Shown piece after piece: positions 17,148-27,838 of a stretch of 64,000 nt of DNA. Position 1 is the first letter of the stretch. The number at the start of each line of letters is the position of its first letter. Origin of the DNA: Bog-793 sp963803025 (GTDB taxonomy: Bacteria; Actinomycetota; Acidimicrobiia; Acidimicrobiales; Bog-793); contig CAWDKZ010000022.1 of NCBI GenBank assembly GCA_963803025.1, forward strand, positions 1-64,000, given 5' to 3'. The position numbers and the translations under genes were made by a program. The notes under the pieces were generated by a model. It was given only the letters and a program-made list of their open reading frames with translations. It did no database searches and was not told the DNA's origin.

Positions 17148-18659
17148 GTGGCCCGCAAGTTCTTCATCCGTACCTTCGGTTGCCAGATGAACGAGCACGA
17201 CTCCGAGCGGATCGCCGCCGACCTCGTCGCGGACGGCCTCGAGCGCACCGACGACCTCGACGCGGCGGACGTCGTCGTCCTCAACACCTGCTGCATCCGC
17301 GAGAACGCCGACACCAAGCTCTACGGTCACCTCGGCCAGCTGAAGTCGCTCGCCGAGCGCCGACCGGGCCTCCAGATCGCGGTGGGGGGTTGCCTCGCGC
17401 AAAAAGAGCGGGAGGCGATCCTCGCCCGGGCGCCCCATGTCGCGGCGGTCTTCGGCACGCACAACGTCGGGCGGGCCGGGCACCTCCTCGCCGAGGCCCG
17501 ACGCCTCGGCCGCCCGGTGGTGGAGGTCCTCGAGGCGCGAAGCGACGACGCCGACGCCTTCGCCGCAGCGCAGCTCGTCCGTCCGGATCTGGCGTATGCG
17601 GCGTGGGTGACGATCCAGGTCGGCTGCAACAACTCCTGTGCCTTCTGCGTCGTGCCGTCGGTGCGCGGTCCCGAGCAGAGCCGGCCCTTCGGCGAGCTCG
17701 TCGAGGAGGTGCGGGTCCTCGCCGCACGCGGCACGACCGAGGTGACCCTCCTCGGCCAGAACGTGAACTCCTACGGCCGAGACCTCGCGCTCCGGTTGCG
17801 GAACACGCCCGGGAGCCACCTCGACGAGGCGCGCCTCGCCGGCGCGGCCTGGGCCGACGACAAGAGCCGCGCGCCGCGGCCGCTCTTCGCCGATCTGCTG
17901 CGGGCGATCGGCGCGATCGAGGGGATCCGCCGGGTCCGGTTCACGAGCCCGCACCCCAAGGACCTCCGCCCGGAGACGATCGCCGCGATCACCGAGACCG
18001 GGGCGGTTTGTGAGCAGCTCCACCTGCCGCTCCAGTCCGGGAGCGACCGCGTGCTCGCCGCCATGCGCCGCGGCTACAGCGCGCGGCGGTACCTCGACCG
18101 GCTCGCCGCGGCGCGCGCCGCGATCCCCGACCTGGCGGTGACGACCGACGTCATCGTCGGCTTCCCCGGCGAGACCGACGCTGACTTCGACGAGACGCTC
18201 GCGGTCGTCGCCGAGGCCGCCTACGACAGCGCCTTCACCTTCGTCTTCTCGCCGCGGTCAGGCACGCGGGCTGCCGAGATGATCGACGCCTTCGTCCCCC
18301 CCGGCGTGATCGCGGAGCGCTTCGCCCGCCTGAAGGAGGTCGTCGACCGCTCGGCGTTGCAGCGCAACCGGGCGCGCATCGGGCGCGTCGAAGAGGTCGT
18401 CGTCGAGGGGCCCTCGAAGAAGGACCCCGGCGTCCTCGCCGGGAGGACGCGCCAGGGAAAACTCGTCCACTTCGACGGGGGGGAGCGCGGCATGGCGCCG
18501 GGCGTCTACGGCACGGTCCGCATCTCCTCGGCGGGACCGCACCACCTTGCCGGCGAGCTGGAGTCGCGCGAAGCATCCGCCGTTGCGCGACGCGACCGTC
18601 GGCGAACCGCGCTCCCCGGGCGCACCTCGGGGCTGCGAATCGCGGCCGATTTCCGCTGA
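17148..18659 (+). CDS. miaB: tRNA 2-methylthio-N6-isopentenyladenosine synthase MiaB
   Basis: Radical SAM methylthiotransferase that adds the 2-methylthio group to isopentenyladenosine-37 of tRNAs. The N-terminal UPF0004 domain has FGCQMNEHDSE, NTCCIRE and VGGCLAQ, whose cysteines bind the auxiliary 4Fe-4S cluster. The radical SAM CxxxCxxC motif is GCNNSCAFC (C160, C164, C167). LLGQNVNSYG and LQSGSDRVL follow, and a TRAM-like domain ends the protein (VVVEGPSKKDP). An insertion of about 25 residues after LLGQNVNSYG is slightly longer than in many homologues. The 503 residues include a basic C-terminal tail. The start is GTG 17148. Confidence 0.95.
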   Translation: MARKFFIRTFGCQMNEHDSERIAADLVADGLERTDDLDAADVVVLNTCCIRENADTKLYGHLGQLKSLAERRPGLQIAVGGCLAQKEREAILARAPHVAAVFGTHNVGRAGHLLAEARRLGRPVVEVLEARSDDADAFAAAQLVRPDLAYAAWVTIQVGCNNSCAFCVVPSVRGPEQSRPFGELVEEVRVLAARGTTEVTLLGQNVNSYGRDLALRLRNTPGSHLDEARLAGAAWADDKSRAPRPLFADLLRAIGAIEGIRRVRFTSPHPKDLRPETIAAITETGAVCEQLHLPLQSGSDRVLAAMRRGYSARRYLDRLAAARAAIPDLAVTTDVIVGFPGETDADFDETLAVVAEAAYDSAFTFVFSPRSGTRAAEMIDAFVPPGVIAERFARLKEVVDRSALQRNRARIGRVEEVVVEGPSKKDPGVLAGRTRQGKLVHFDGGERGMAPGVYGTVRISSAGPHHLAGELESREASAVARRDRRRTALPGRTSGLRIAADFR

Positions 18660-18711
18660 TATCGACGCGCGCACGGTTGTCGCCCAGGCGGGATCGCGCC
18701 GGGCCCGGACG

Positions 18712-18717
18712 TAGACT
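18712..18717 (+). promoter_or_regulatory. Candidate leaderless -10 of secA
   Basis: TAGACT lies 8 nt before ATG 18726, with no ribosome binding site between. Confidence 0.45.
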
Positions 18718-18725
18718 GCCGTGAC

Positions 18726-21464
<2,739 letters not shown>

Positions 21465-21470
21465 AGCGCG

Positions 21471-22634
21471 ATGGCGCCCGCAGACGAGCGCGGGTCCCGT
21501 CCGGATGCGGGGACCGAATCGACGTCGATCGCCGAGGACCTTGGCGCGCTCCGGGTCCGTCTCGACGCGGCACGGAGCTACCTGCGTCTCGACGAGCTCG
21601 TCGCCGAGATGGCGAGGCTCGAGCCCGAGGTCGAGGCGCCCGACCTCTGGTCGGACCCCGAGCACGCCCGGGCGGTGACGACCGCCTACGGGCGCGTGCG
21701 GACCGAGGTGGAGACCTTCCGGAGCCTCGCCGCGCAGCTCGAGGACGCCGCGGCGCTCCACGAGATCGCGACGGCCGAGGGCCCCGACGCCCTCGCCTCG
21801 GTCGAGGACGACCTCGCCGGGTCGGTCGCCGCACTCGGGCGCGCCCTCGACGACCTGGAGCTGCACAGCCTGTTCTCCGGCGAGCACGACGACCGGGACG
21901 CGGTCTGCGAGGTGCACGCCGGCGCCGGCGGCACCGACGCCCAGGACTGGGCGGAGATGCTGCTCCGGATGTACCTGCGCTGGGCGGAACGCAGGAGCTT
22001 CTCGGCCGAACTCGAGGAGGTGACGGCCGGCCAAGAGGCGGGGATCCTGTCGGCGACGTTCATCATCCGCGGCCGCCACGCCTACGGGCTCCTGTGCGCC
22101 GAGCGCGGCGTCCACCGTCTCGTGCGGATGTCGCCGTTCGACTCGGCGCACCGCCGCCACACGAGCTTCGCGTCGCTCGAGGTGACGCCGTTCCTCGAGG
22201 ATCTCTCGGCCGAGGTCGTCATCGACGAGAAGGAGCTGCGCGTCGACACCTACCGCTCGTCGGGGGCAGGCGGGCAGCACGTCAACGTGACCGACTCGGC
22301 GGTGCGGCTCACGCACCTGCCGACGGGGATCGTCGTCGCGGTGCAGAACGAGCGGAGCCAGTACCAGAACAAGGCGAAGGCGATGCAGATCCTCGCTGCC
22401 AAGATCGCCGAGCGCCAGCGCGAGGAGCGCCGCCGGGAGCTCGCGCAGCTCGCCGGGCCGCAGACCGAGATCGAGTGGGGAAGCCAGATCCGCTCGTACG
22501 TGCTCGCGCCCTATCAGCTCGTGAAAGACGTCCGGACCGAGCACGAGACCGGGGACGTGGAGGCCGTGCTCGACGGGGACCTCGACGCGTTCATGGTGGC
22601 CTACCTGCGCTGGCGCCGGGGCGGCGCGCCGTAA
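21471..22634 (+). CDS. prfB: Peptide chain release factor 2
   Basis: Releases finished peptides at UGA and UAA codons. The stop-codon recognition tripeptide SPF is at residues 221-223 and the catalytic GGQ at 267-269 (SSGAGGQHVN). At 387 residues it is slightly long because of a polar N-terminal extension of about 20 residues. The frame is continuous, so it does not use the autoregulatory +1 frameshift of many bacterial prfB genes. ATG 21471 lies just after the secA stop. The 217 bases downstream to ftsE contain TAGGGT at 22679-22684 as a candidate -10. Confidence 0.95.
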   Translation: MAPADERGSRPDAGTESTSIAEDLGALRVRLDAARSYLRLDELVAEMARLEPEVEAPDLWSDPEHARAVTTAYGRVRTEVETFRSLAAQLEDAAALHEIATAEGPDALASVEDDLAGSVAALGRALDDLELHSLFSGEHDDRDAVCEVHAGAGGTDAQDWAEMLLRMYLRWAERRSFSAELEEVTAGQEAGILSATFIIRGRHAYGLLCAERGVHRLVRMSPFDSAHRRHTSFASLEVTPFLEDLSAEVVIDEKELRVDTYRSSGAGGQHVNVTDSAVRLTHLPTGIVVAVQNERSQYQNKAKAMQILAAKIAERQREERRRELAQLAGPQTEIEWGSQIRSYVLAPYQLVKDVRTEHETGDVEAVLDGDLDAFMVAYLRWRRGGAP

Positions 22635-22851
22635 CGGCTTCGTCGTGCCGTGTCCTCGGTCCGGCGTCGGTCGACTGGTAGGGTGAGGCGCGCCTGTGAC
22701 GCCGCCCTCATCCGAACGGGAGATGCTCCCGACGCGCCCGACAGGTGGCTAGGACAGGGGTCCGCGTGTCGGCAGGGCGGACGTCGCCACCGGGCCCGTA
22801 GGCGGCGAACCGCACGGCCTGGCATCGGCAGCGACGACGAAGAAGAGGCTG

Positions 22852-23673
22852 ATGATCCGCTTCGAGGACGTCACGAAGACCTACAAGGGAGGATCGGTCA
22901 CCGCGCTGCGGGACATCTCGCTCGACATCGACAAGGGCGAGTTCGTCTTCCTCGTCGGGTCCTCGGGCTCGGGCAAGACGACGTTCCTCCGGTTGCTGCT
23001 GCGTGAGGAGATGCCGGACACCGGCAAGATCTGGGTCGCCGGGCGGGAGATCGGCGGGCTGTCGCCGTGGCAGGTGCCCTATCTGCGGCGCAACCTCGGC
23101 TGCGTCTTCCAGGATTTCCGTTTGCTGGCGAACAAGACCGTGTTCGAGAACGTCGCCTTCGCGCTCGAGGTGATCGGGCGCAACAAGTCGGTCGTGAAGT
23201 CGCAGGTCGGCATCGTCCTCGACCTCGTCGGGCTGGGCGAGAAGGCGGACCGGATGCCGGACGAGCTCTCCGGCGGCGAGCAGCAGCGGGTCGCGATCGC
23301 CCGGGCCTTCGTCAACCGCCCGCTCGTCCTCATGGCCGACGAGCCGACCGGCAACCTCGACCCGGCGACGAGCCAGGGGATCATGAAGCTGCTCGACCGG
23401 ATCAACCGGACCGGCACGACGGTCGTCATGGCGACGCACGACGTCTCGATCGTCAACTCCATGCGCCGGCGCGTCGTCGAGCTCGACCACGGCCGGGTCG
23501 TCCGTGACCAGGCCCGCGGCGTCTACGGCTACGCGAGCGAACTCTCCAACACGACGTCGCGCGGGGTGCCCGCGGTGTCGATCGTCGACGAGGGCGACCT
23601 CGCCGGATCCGACAAGGGCGTACCGGTCACCTCCCGCGTCGCGGCGGCACGCGCCCGCCGGGGCAACCGGTAG
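22852..23673 (+). CDS. ftsE: Cell division ATP-binding protein FtsE
   Basis: ATPase of the FtsEX complex, which couples divisome assembly to activation of peptidoglycan hydrolases. Walker A is GSSGSGKTT (36-44), the Q-loop is VFQDFRLL, the signature LSGGEQQRVAIARAF and Walker B LVLMADEPTGNLD, with the H-loop MATHD. It has 273 residues, about 45 more than typical FtsE. The extra C-terminal part ends in a basic tail (RVAAARARRGNR) and is not part of the ABC fold. AGAGG lies just before ATG 22852. ftsX follows after 10 nt. Confidence 0.95.
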   Translation: MIRFEDVTKTYKGGSVTALRDISLDIDKGEFVFLVGSSGSGKTTFLRLLLREEMPDTGKIWVAGREIGGLSPWQVPYLRRNLGCVFQDFRLLANKTVFENVAFALEVIGRNKSVVKSQVGIVLDLVGLGEKADRMPDELSGGEQQRVAIARAFVNRPLVLMADEPTGNLDPATSQGIMKLLDRINRTGTTVVMATHDVSIVNSMRRRVVELDHGRVVRDQARGVYGYASELSNTTSRGVPAVSIVDEGDLAGSDKGVPVTSRVAAARARRGNR

Positions 23674-23683
23674 CGGACGCGAG

Positions 23684-24571
23684 ATGGCCGTATCGCTCGA
23701 CTACGTCGCCCGGGAGACAGCGACGAACCTCTGGCGCAACCGTGTCATGGCGATCGCGGCGGTGCTCACCGTCGCGGTCTCGCTCTCGCTCGTCGGGACG
23801 GCGCTCCTGCTCCGCCAGGCGGTGAGGAGCCAGTTCGCCGAGTGGTCAAACAACGTCAGCCTCCAGATCTTCGTCGTCGCCAACGCCAACGCGAGCCAGG
23901 TCGCGCAGGTGCGCTCCCGCGTCGGTCAGGTCCCGCAGATCACACGGTGCACCTACCTCGACCACGAGCAGTCCTACAACCAGGCGAAGGTGCTCCTTGC
24001 CGACGCGCCGACGGCCATCGCGGCGCTGACCCCGGCGATCACGCCGACGGTCTTCCGCTGCCAGTTGCAGAACCCGGGCGAGGCCAGCGCGGTGGCCGCC
24101 ACGTTCCGGGGCAGCCCGTACGTCTACAGCGCGACCTTCCCGGGCCAGAGCATCCGGGTCATGCAGAAGTTGGAGGGCGCAGCCCAGGTCATCCTCATCG
24201 TGATCGCGCTGGTGCTGCTCGTCTCGTCGCTCGTGCTGATCCTGAACGCGATCCGGATGGCGATCTTCGCGAGGCGGCGCGAGGTGGGCGTGATGAAGCT
24301 CGTCGGCGCGACGAACTGGTTCATCCGGGTCCCGTTCATGCTCGAGGGGCTGATCCAGGGCCTGCTCGGCGCGGTCGTCGCCGTCTTCGTCGTCCTGCTC
24401 GCCAATTTCGGCGTGAGCTATCTCGTCAGCCACTACCAGGTGGCCCTGTTGTCGTCGGCCGCGCTCTCGCCGCGGGATCTCTTCTTCACCGACCTCGTTG
24501 TCGTGCTGTTCGGTGCCGCCATCGGCATCGTGGGTTCGTTCGTCGCCATCCGCCGGTTCCTCGACGTCTGA
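23684..24571 (+). CDS. ftsX: Cell division protein FtsX
   Basis: Membrane partner of FtsE, 295 residues. It has an N-terminal cytoplasmic stretch and the first membrane helix (around 22-44), an extracytoplasmic domain of about 130 residues that would bind a hydrolase or its activator, and three C-terminal helices including the permease motif REVGVMKLVGATNWFIR. ATG 23684 was chosen because in-frame sequence upstream lies inside ftsE and lacks family character. GCGGACGCGAG before the start is a weak ribosome site, so translational coupling to ftsE is likely. Confidence 0.95.
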   Translation: MAVSLDYVARETATNLWRNRVMAIAAVLTVAVSLSLVGTALLLRQAVRSQFAEWSNNVSLQIFVVANANASQVAQVRSRVGQVPQITRCTYLDHEQSYNQAKVLLADAPTAIAALTPAITPTVFRCQLQNPGEASAVAATFRGSPYVYSATFPGQSIRVMQKLEGAAQVILIVIALVLLVSSLVLILNAIRMAIFARRREVGVMKLVGATNWFIRVPFMLEGLIQGLLGAVVAVFVVLLANFGVSYLVSHYQVALLSSAALSPRDLFFTDLVVVLFGAAIGIVGSFVAIRRFLDV

Positions 24572-24643
24572 GCCGGATCCCGCGGCCACCCTGTGGCGGT
24601 TTCGGCTCGGTACGGGCCCCGAGCCCCCACCAGGCCGCCCCAC

Positions 24644-24649
24644 TACGCT
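24644..24649 (+). promoter_or_regulatory. Candidate leaderless -10 upstream of a mini-ORF
   Basis: TACGCT ends 7 nt before GTG 24657, the same geometry as the leaderless starts elsewhere in this window. The GTG opens a 9-codon frame rather than the nucleotidyltransferase gene. Confidence 0.4.
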
Positions 24650-24656
24650 TCCGGCG

Positions 24657-24686
24657 GTGAGGCAACCCTGCGGTCGTTCCCGATGA
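24657..24686 (+). CDS. Candidate leaderless 9-codon upstream ORF
   Basis: GTG 24657 begins a frame reading MRQPCGRSR. Its TGA (24684-24686) overlaps the ATG of the nucleotidyltransferase (24683) as ATGA. If transcription starts at the GTG, ribosomes would load on this frame first and pass to the main gene by coupling. There is no homology evidence; position and overlap are the only support. Confidence 0.35.
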   Translation: MRQPCGRSR

Positions 24687-25426
24687 AGGGCGTCCTGCTC
24701 GCCGGGGGTACCGGCAGCCGGCTCGACCCGCTCACGAGGATCACGAACAAGCACCTGCTCCCCGTGTACGACCGGCCGATGATCTCCTACGCCGTCGAGG
24801 CGCTCGTCAAGGCCGGGATCGACGAGATCATGGTCGTGACCGGTGGCACCCACGCCGGCGAGTTCCTGCGGCTGCTGTCGAACGGCGAGGAGCACGGGGT
24901 GCGACGGCTCACCTACGCCTACCAGGACCGCCCCGGCGGCATCGCCGAAGCCCTCGGGCTCGCCGAGCGCTTCGTCGGCGACGAGCGCGTGCTCGTCATG
25001 CTCGCCGACAACGTGTTTGGACGGACGATCCGGCCGACCGTCGCGCGCTTCGCCGACCAGGAGAAGGGTGCCCGCATCGTGCTCGCCCGCGTCACCGAGC
25101 CGGAGCACCTCCGCCACCTCGGCGTGCCCGAGCTCGACGGCGAGGGACGCGTCGTGCGCATCGTCGAGAAGCCCGCGGTGCCACCGAGCGAGTACTGCGT
25201 GACCGGCGTCTACTGCTACGAGCCGTCGGTCTTCGCGGTGATCACGACCCTCGTCCCCTCGTCCCGGGGGGAGCTCGAGATCACCGACGTGAACAACCAC
25301 TACGTCGCGGCCGGCGAGATGTCCTACGACGTCTGCGAGGGCTTCTGGGGGGACGCGGGGGAGTCGATCGACGCCTACTACAGCGTCGTCGACGAGGTCC
25401 GGCGCAACGGGGCGAACCTCGGCTGA
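24683..25426 (+). CDS. Glucose-1-phosphate thymidylyltransferase-like nucleotidyltransferase
   Basis: Nucleotidyltransferase of 247 residues making an NDP-sugar, most like RfbA/RmlA. It shows the pyrophosphorylase signature LLAGGTGSRLDPLT (5-18), NKHLLPVYDRPMI, the D of LADNVFG, VEKPAVPPSEYCVTGVY, and GFWGDAGESIDAYY near the end. It is shorter than classic RmlA (about 290), lacking the C-terminal regulatory segment, so the exact nucleotide and sugar are uncertain. No rmlBCD genes are adjacent; it may feed the glycosyltransferases elsewhere. Its start overlaps the stop of the candidate mini-ORF. Confidence 0.85.
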   Translation: MKGVLLAGGTGSRLDPLTRITNKHLLPVYDRPMISYAVEALVKAGIDEIMVVTGGTHAGEFLRLLSNGEEHGVRRLTYAYQDRPGGIAEALGLAERFVGDERVLVMLADNVFGRTIRPTVARFADQEKGARIVLARVTEPEHLRHLGVPELDGEGRVVRIVEKPAVPPSEYCVTGVYCYEPSVFAVITTLVPSSRGELEITDVNNHYVAAGEMSYDVCEGFWGDAGESIDAYYSVVDEVRRNGANLG

Positions 25427-25444
25427 CGCGACGGCCGAGCTCGC

Positions 25445-26692
25445 CTAGGCCGAGTCCGGGTCGGCGAAGGCTCCCGGTGATCGCCGCACGAGGGCGGCCC
25501 ACTCCCGCGGGTGCGCGGCGATCGCTCGTGGGTAGTCCCCGAAGAGCCAGCGCGCGACGTTGCGCCGGAGGAGGTCGCTGCCGTCGACGACGCGCAGCGC
25601 GCCCCGGGCGCCGAGGGGCGTCGCGAAGAGCCCGCGGCACCAGCGGGAGACCCGGTGGTCCCGGCCGAGCGACCGGCGGACACCCTCGGCGTAGCGCGCG
25701 GCGGCGGTGTCGGGCGAGGTCGGCGTCCCGGCGATCGCCCGGGCCGCGAGGGTGCCGCTCGCCAGGGCCTGCTCGACGCCTTCGCCGGTGAACGGATCAG
25801 CGGCGCCCGCCGCGTCGCCGACGAAGAGCACCCGGCCACCGAGGCGGCTGAGCGCGGCGCGGTCGATGCCCGCCGGGATCGGCCAGGCCCGGGCCGGGTC
25901 GGCGAGGAGCGCGTCCGGGCCGACGAGGGACGTGACGAAGGGGCTGGCGAGCGCCGCCGCCCACAGCGACGCGAGCGCCGAACCGGCGCGACGTGGCACG
26001 CAGATGCCGATGTTCACCGTGCCGTCCGCCAGCGGGAACGACCAGGCATATCCCGGCAGGAGACCGGCTTGGAACCAGACCCAGAGACGTTCGGCCGCGG
26101 CAGGGCGCGCGCCGGTGGCGTAGGCGCGAAAGGCGATCCACGGCGGCTGCCGGACGTCCGGGTTGTCGGGTCGGGGTGATGGGCCGTCCGCGATCAGCAT
26201 CCGGCGAATCGGCGACCAGGCCCCGTCGGCGGCGACGACGAAGGGAGCTCGCGCTCCACCGCCGTCCTCGAAGGCAACGCCCACGGTCCCGTCCGGCGCG
26301 GCGGTGACGCCGACGCAGCGTGTCTCCTCGAGGACCTTGGCGCCGCTGCGCCGGGCGAGGGCGACGAGCGCGGCGTCGAGGTCCCTGCGCCGGGCGACGG
26401 CGGCGAACACGCCGGGCCCGTGCGCGAGGGGCAGCAGGACGGTCCGCCCCGACGGCGAACGGACGGCGAGCTCTCTGGCGGGCCGGAACGAGGCAACGTC
26501 GCCGGGATCGAGGCCGAGCGCGTCGAGGCGTCGCACCGCCGCGGTCGTCAGTCCGTCGCCACAGCACTTGTCGCGGGGGAACCGCGCCCGATCGACGAGC
26601 AGCACCCGCGCCCCAGTTCGCGCCAGCGTGATCGCCGTGGCACAGCCGGCGGGGCCCGCGCCGACGATCGCGACGTCGACCTCGCCGCTCAC
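25445..26692 (-). CDS. Geranylgeranyl-reductase-family FAD oxidoreductase
   Basis: Flavoprotein of 415 residues. The N-terminal dinucleotide-binding motif is VAIVGAGPAGCATA with the acidic end LLVDRARFPRDKCCGDGL. The second FAD motif is GRVLFVGDAAGAADPFTGEGVEQAL. This set defines the geranylgeranyl reductase group, which saturates isoprenoid double bonds, for example in menaquinone or lipid tails; the substrate here is unknown. The start GTG 26692 overlaps the stop of the upstream epimerase by 4 bases (GTGA), indicating an operon. Confidence 0.85.
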   Translation of the reverse strand: MSGEVDVAIVGAGPAGCATAITLARTGARVLLVDRARFPRDKCCGDGLTTAAVRRLDALGLDPGDVASFRPARELAVRSPSGRTVLLPLAHGPGVFAAVARRRDLDAALVALARRSGAKVLEETRCVGVTAAPDGTVGVAFEDGGGARAPFVVAADGAWSPIRRMLIADGPSPRPDNPDVRQPPWIAFRAYATGARPAAAERLWVWFQAGLLPGYAWSFPLADGTVNIGICVPRRAGSALASLWAAALASPFVTSLVGPDALLADPARAWPIPAGIDRAALSRLGGRVLFVGDAAGAADPFTGEGVEQALASGTLAARAIAGTPTSPDTAAARYAEGVRRSLGRDHRVSRWCRGLFATPLGARGALRVVDGSDLLRRNVARWLFGDYPRAIAAHPREWAALVRRSPGAFADPDSA

Positions 26693-27642
26693 GGCGAGGA
26701 GTCGTCCCCGGGGTCGAGGGCCGGCGGGCGGGGCGCGGCCAACGCCGCGGCGAGCGCCCCGTCGAGCCGGGGGTAGGCGAAGGAGAAACCCGTGTCGACG
26801 AGCTTGCGTGGCAGCACGCGCTGGCTCGCGAGCGTGATTTCCTCGACCACCTCGCGACCCAGCGCGGCGTCGAGCACGAAACGCGGGATGCCGTAGAGCG
26901 AGCGACGGCGGACCGCCCGGGCGAACGCCTCGGCGAACTCGGCGTTGCGCGCGGGGTTCGGCGCGGTGAGGTTGCAGGGGCCGTCGACCGCCGGGGTCAA
27001 CGCGGTGTGGATGATCGCCGCGACCTCGTCGTCGAGCGCGATCCAGCTCATCCACTGCCGGCCCGACCCGAGGTGGGGCCCGAGACCGGCGCGGAAGATC
27101 GGCAGCTGCATTTCGATCAGCGGATTGGCGCGGGCGAGCACGATTCCCGTGCGGATGTTGACGACGCGGATGCCCGCGTCCCGGGCGGGCGCGGCGGCCG
27201 CCTCCCAGGCGCGGCAGAGTTCGGCGAGGAACCCGGATCCCGGGAGGCTCGTCTCGTCGAGCTCCTCGTCGTCGCGGGACCCGTAGTAACCGACCGCGGA
27301 CGCCGACACGAAGACCGTGGGTGGCGTGTCGGCCGCGGCGATCGCCCGCGCGAGGAGATCGGTCGTGACGACGCGGCTGGCGCGCACGCTCTCCCGTTTG
27401 GCCCGACCCCAACGCACCGGGGTGAGCCGCGCGCCGGAGAGGTGGAAGACCGCGTCGATCCGGTCGAGGTCCCCGCCCGGCAGCCCGGAAAGATCGAGGC
27501 GGCGTCCGGCGAGATCGAACGCCGCCTCCCCCGGCGCCGGTGCGCCCCGCACGAGGCGGTGGACCGAGTGCCCGTCGCTCGCGAGCCGGGCGACGAGGGC
27601 GCGTCCGATGAGGCCCCCTGAGCCACTGACGAGCATGCGCAT
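26689..27642 (-). CDS. TIGR01777-family epimerase (SDR superfamily)
   Basis: Extended short-chain dehydrogenase/reductase-like protein of 317 residues. It has an N-terminal glycine motif variant (MLVSGSGGLIGRAL), FHLSGA, VSASAVGYYGSR, and a C-terminal DUF1731-like region (GIPRFVLDAALGREVVEE, VLPRKLVDTGFSFAYP). Members are annotated as epimerases or SulA-like proteins, but their reaction is mostly unknown. ATG 27642 begins the glycine-rich strand. It is translationally coupled to the reductase gene and divergent from kgd. Confidence 0.85.
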   Translation of the reverse strand: MRMLVSGSGGLIGRALVARLASDGHSVHRLVRGAPAPGEAAFDLAGRRLDLSGLPGGDLDRIDAVFHLSGARLTPVRWGRAKRESVRASRVVTTDLLARAIAAADTPPTVFVSASAVGYYGSRDDEELDETSLPGSGFLAELCRAWEAAAAPARDAGIRVVNIRTGIVLARANPLIEMQLPIFRAGLGPHLGSGRQWMSWIALDDEVAAIIHTALTPAVDGPCNLTAPNPARNAEFAEAFARAVRRRSLYGIPRFVLDAALGREVVEEITLASQRVLPRKLVDTGFSFAYPRLDGALAAALAAPRPPALDPGDDSSP

Positions 27643-27825
27643 GAAAGACCCGTCCTTCGCCGGTGAGCCTAACGGGGACGCGCGCGGGGAATCGGCAACG
27701 CGAGGGACCACGAGCGCACGAATTCCCTCTCTTCGGCGGCGGTTCGGTCGGGATGCCCGGGATCGACCGGCACGGATCCGGGTGACGCCCGGTCGTAACC
27801 AAGAATCCGTGGGCCTCTCCACCGT

Positions 27826-27831
27826 TAACAT
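27826..27831 (+). promoter_or_regulatory. Candidate leaderless -10 of kgd
   Basis: TAACAT ends 7 nt before GTG 27839. It overlaps the alternative ATG at 27830, which argues for the GTG as the true start. Confidence 0.35.
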
Positions 27832-27838
27832 GACGAGG

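Noticed and set aside
22679..22750. An 18-codon GTG frame after TAGGGT upstream of ftsE
   Set aside because: The gap to the GTG is 10 nt, outside the 6-9 nt pattern, and the frame ends about 100 bases before ftsE.
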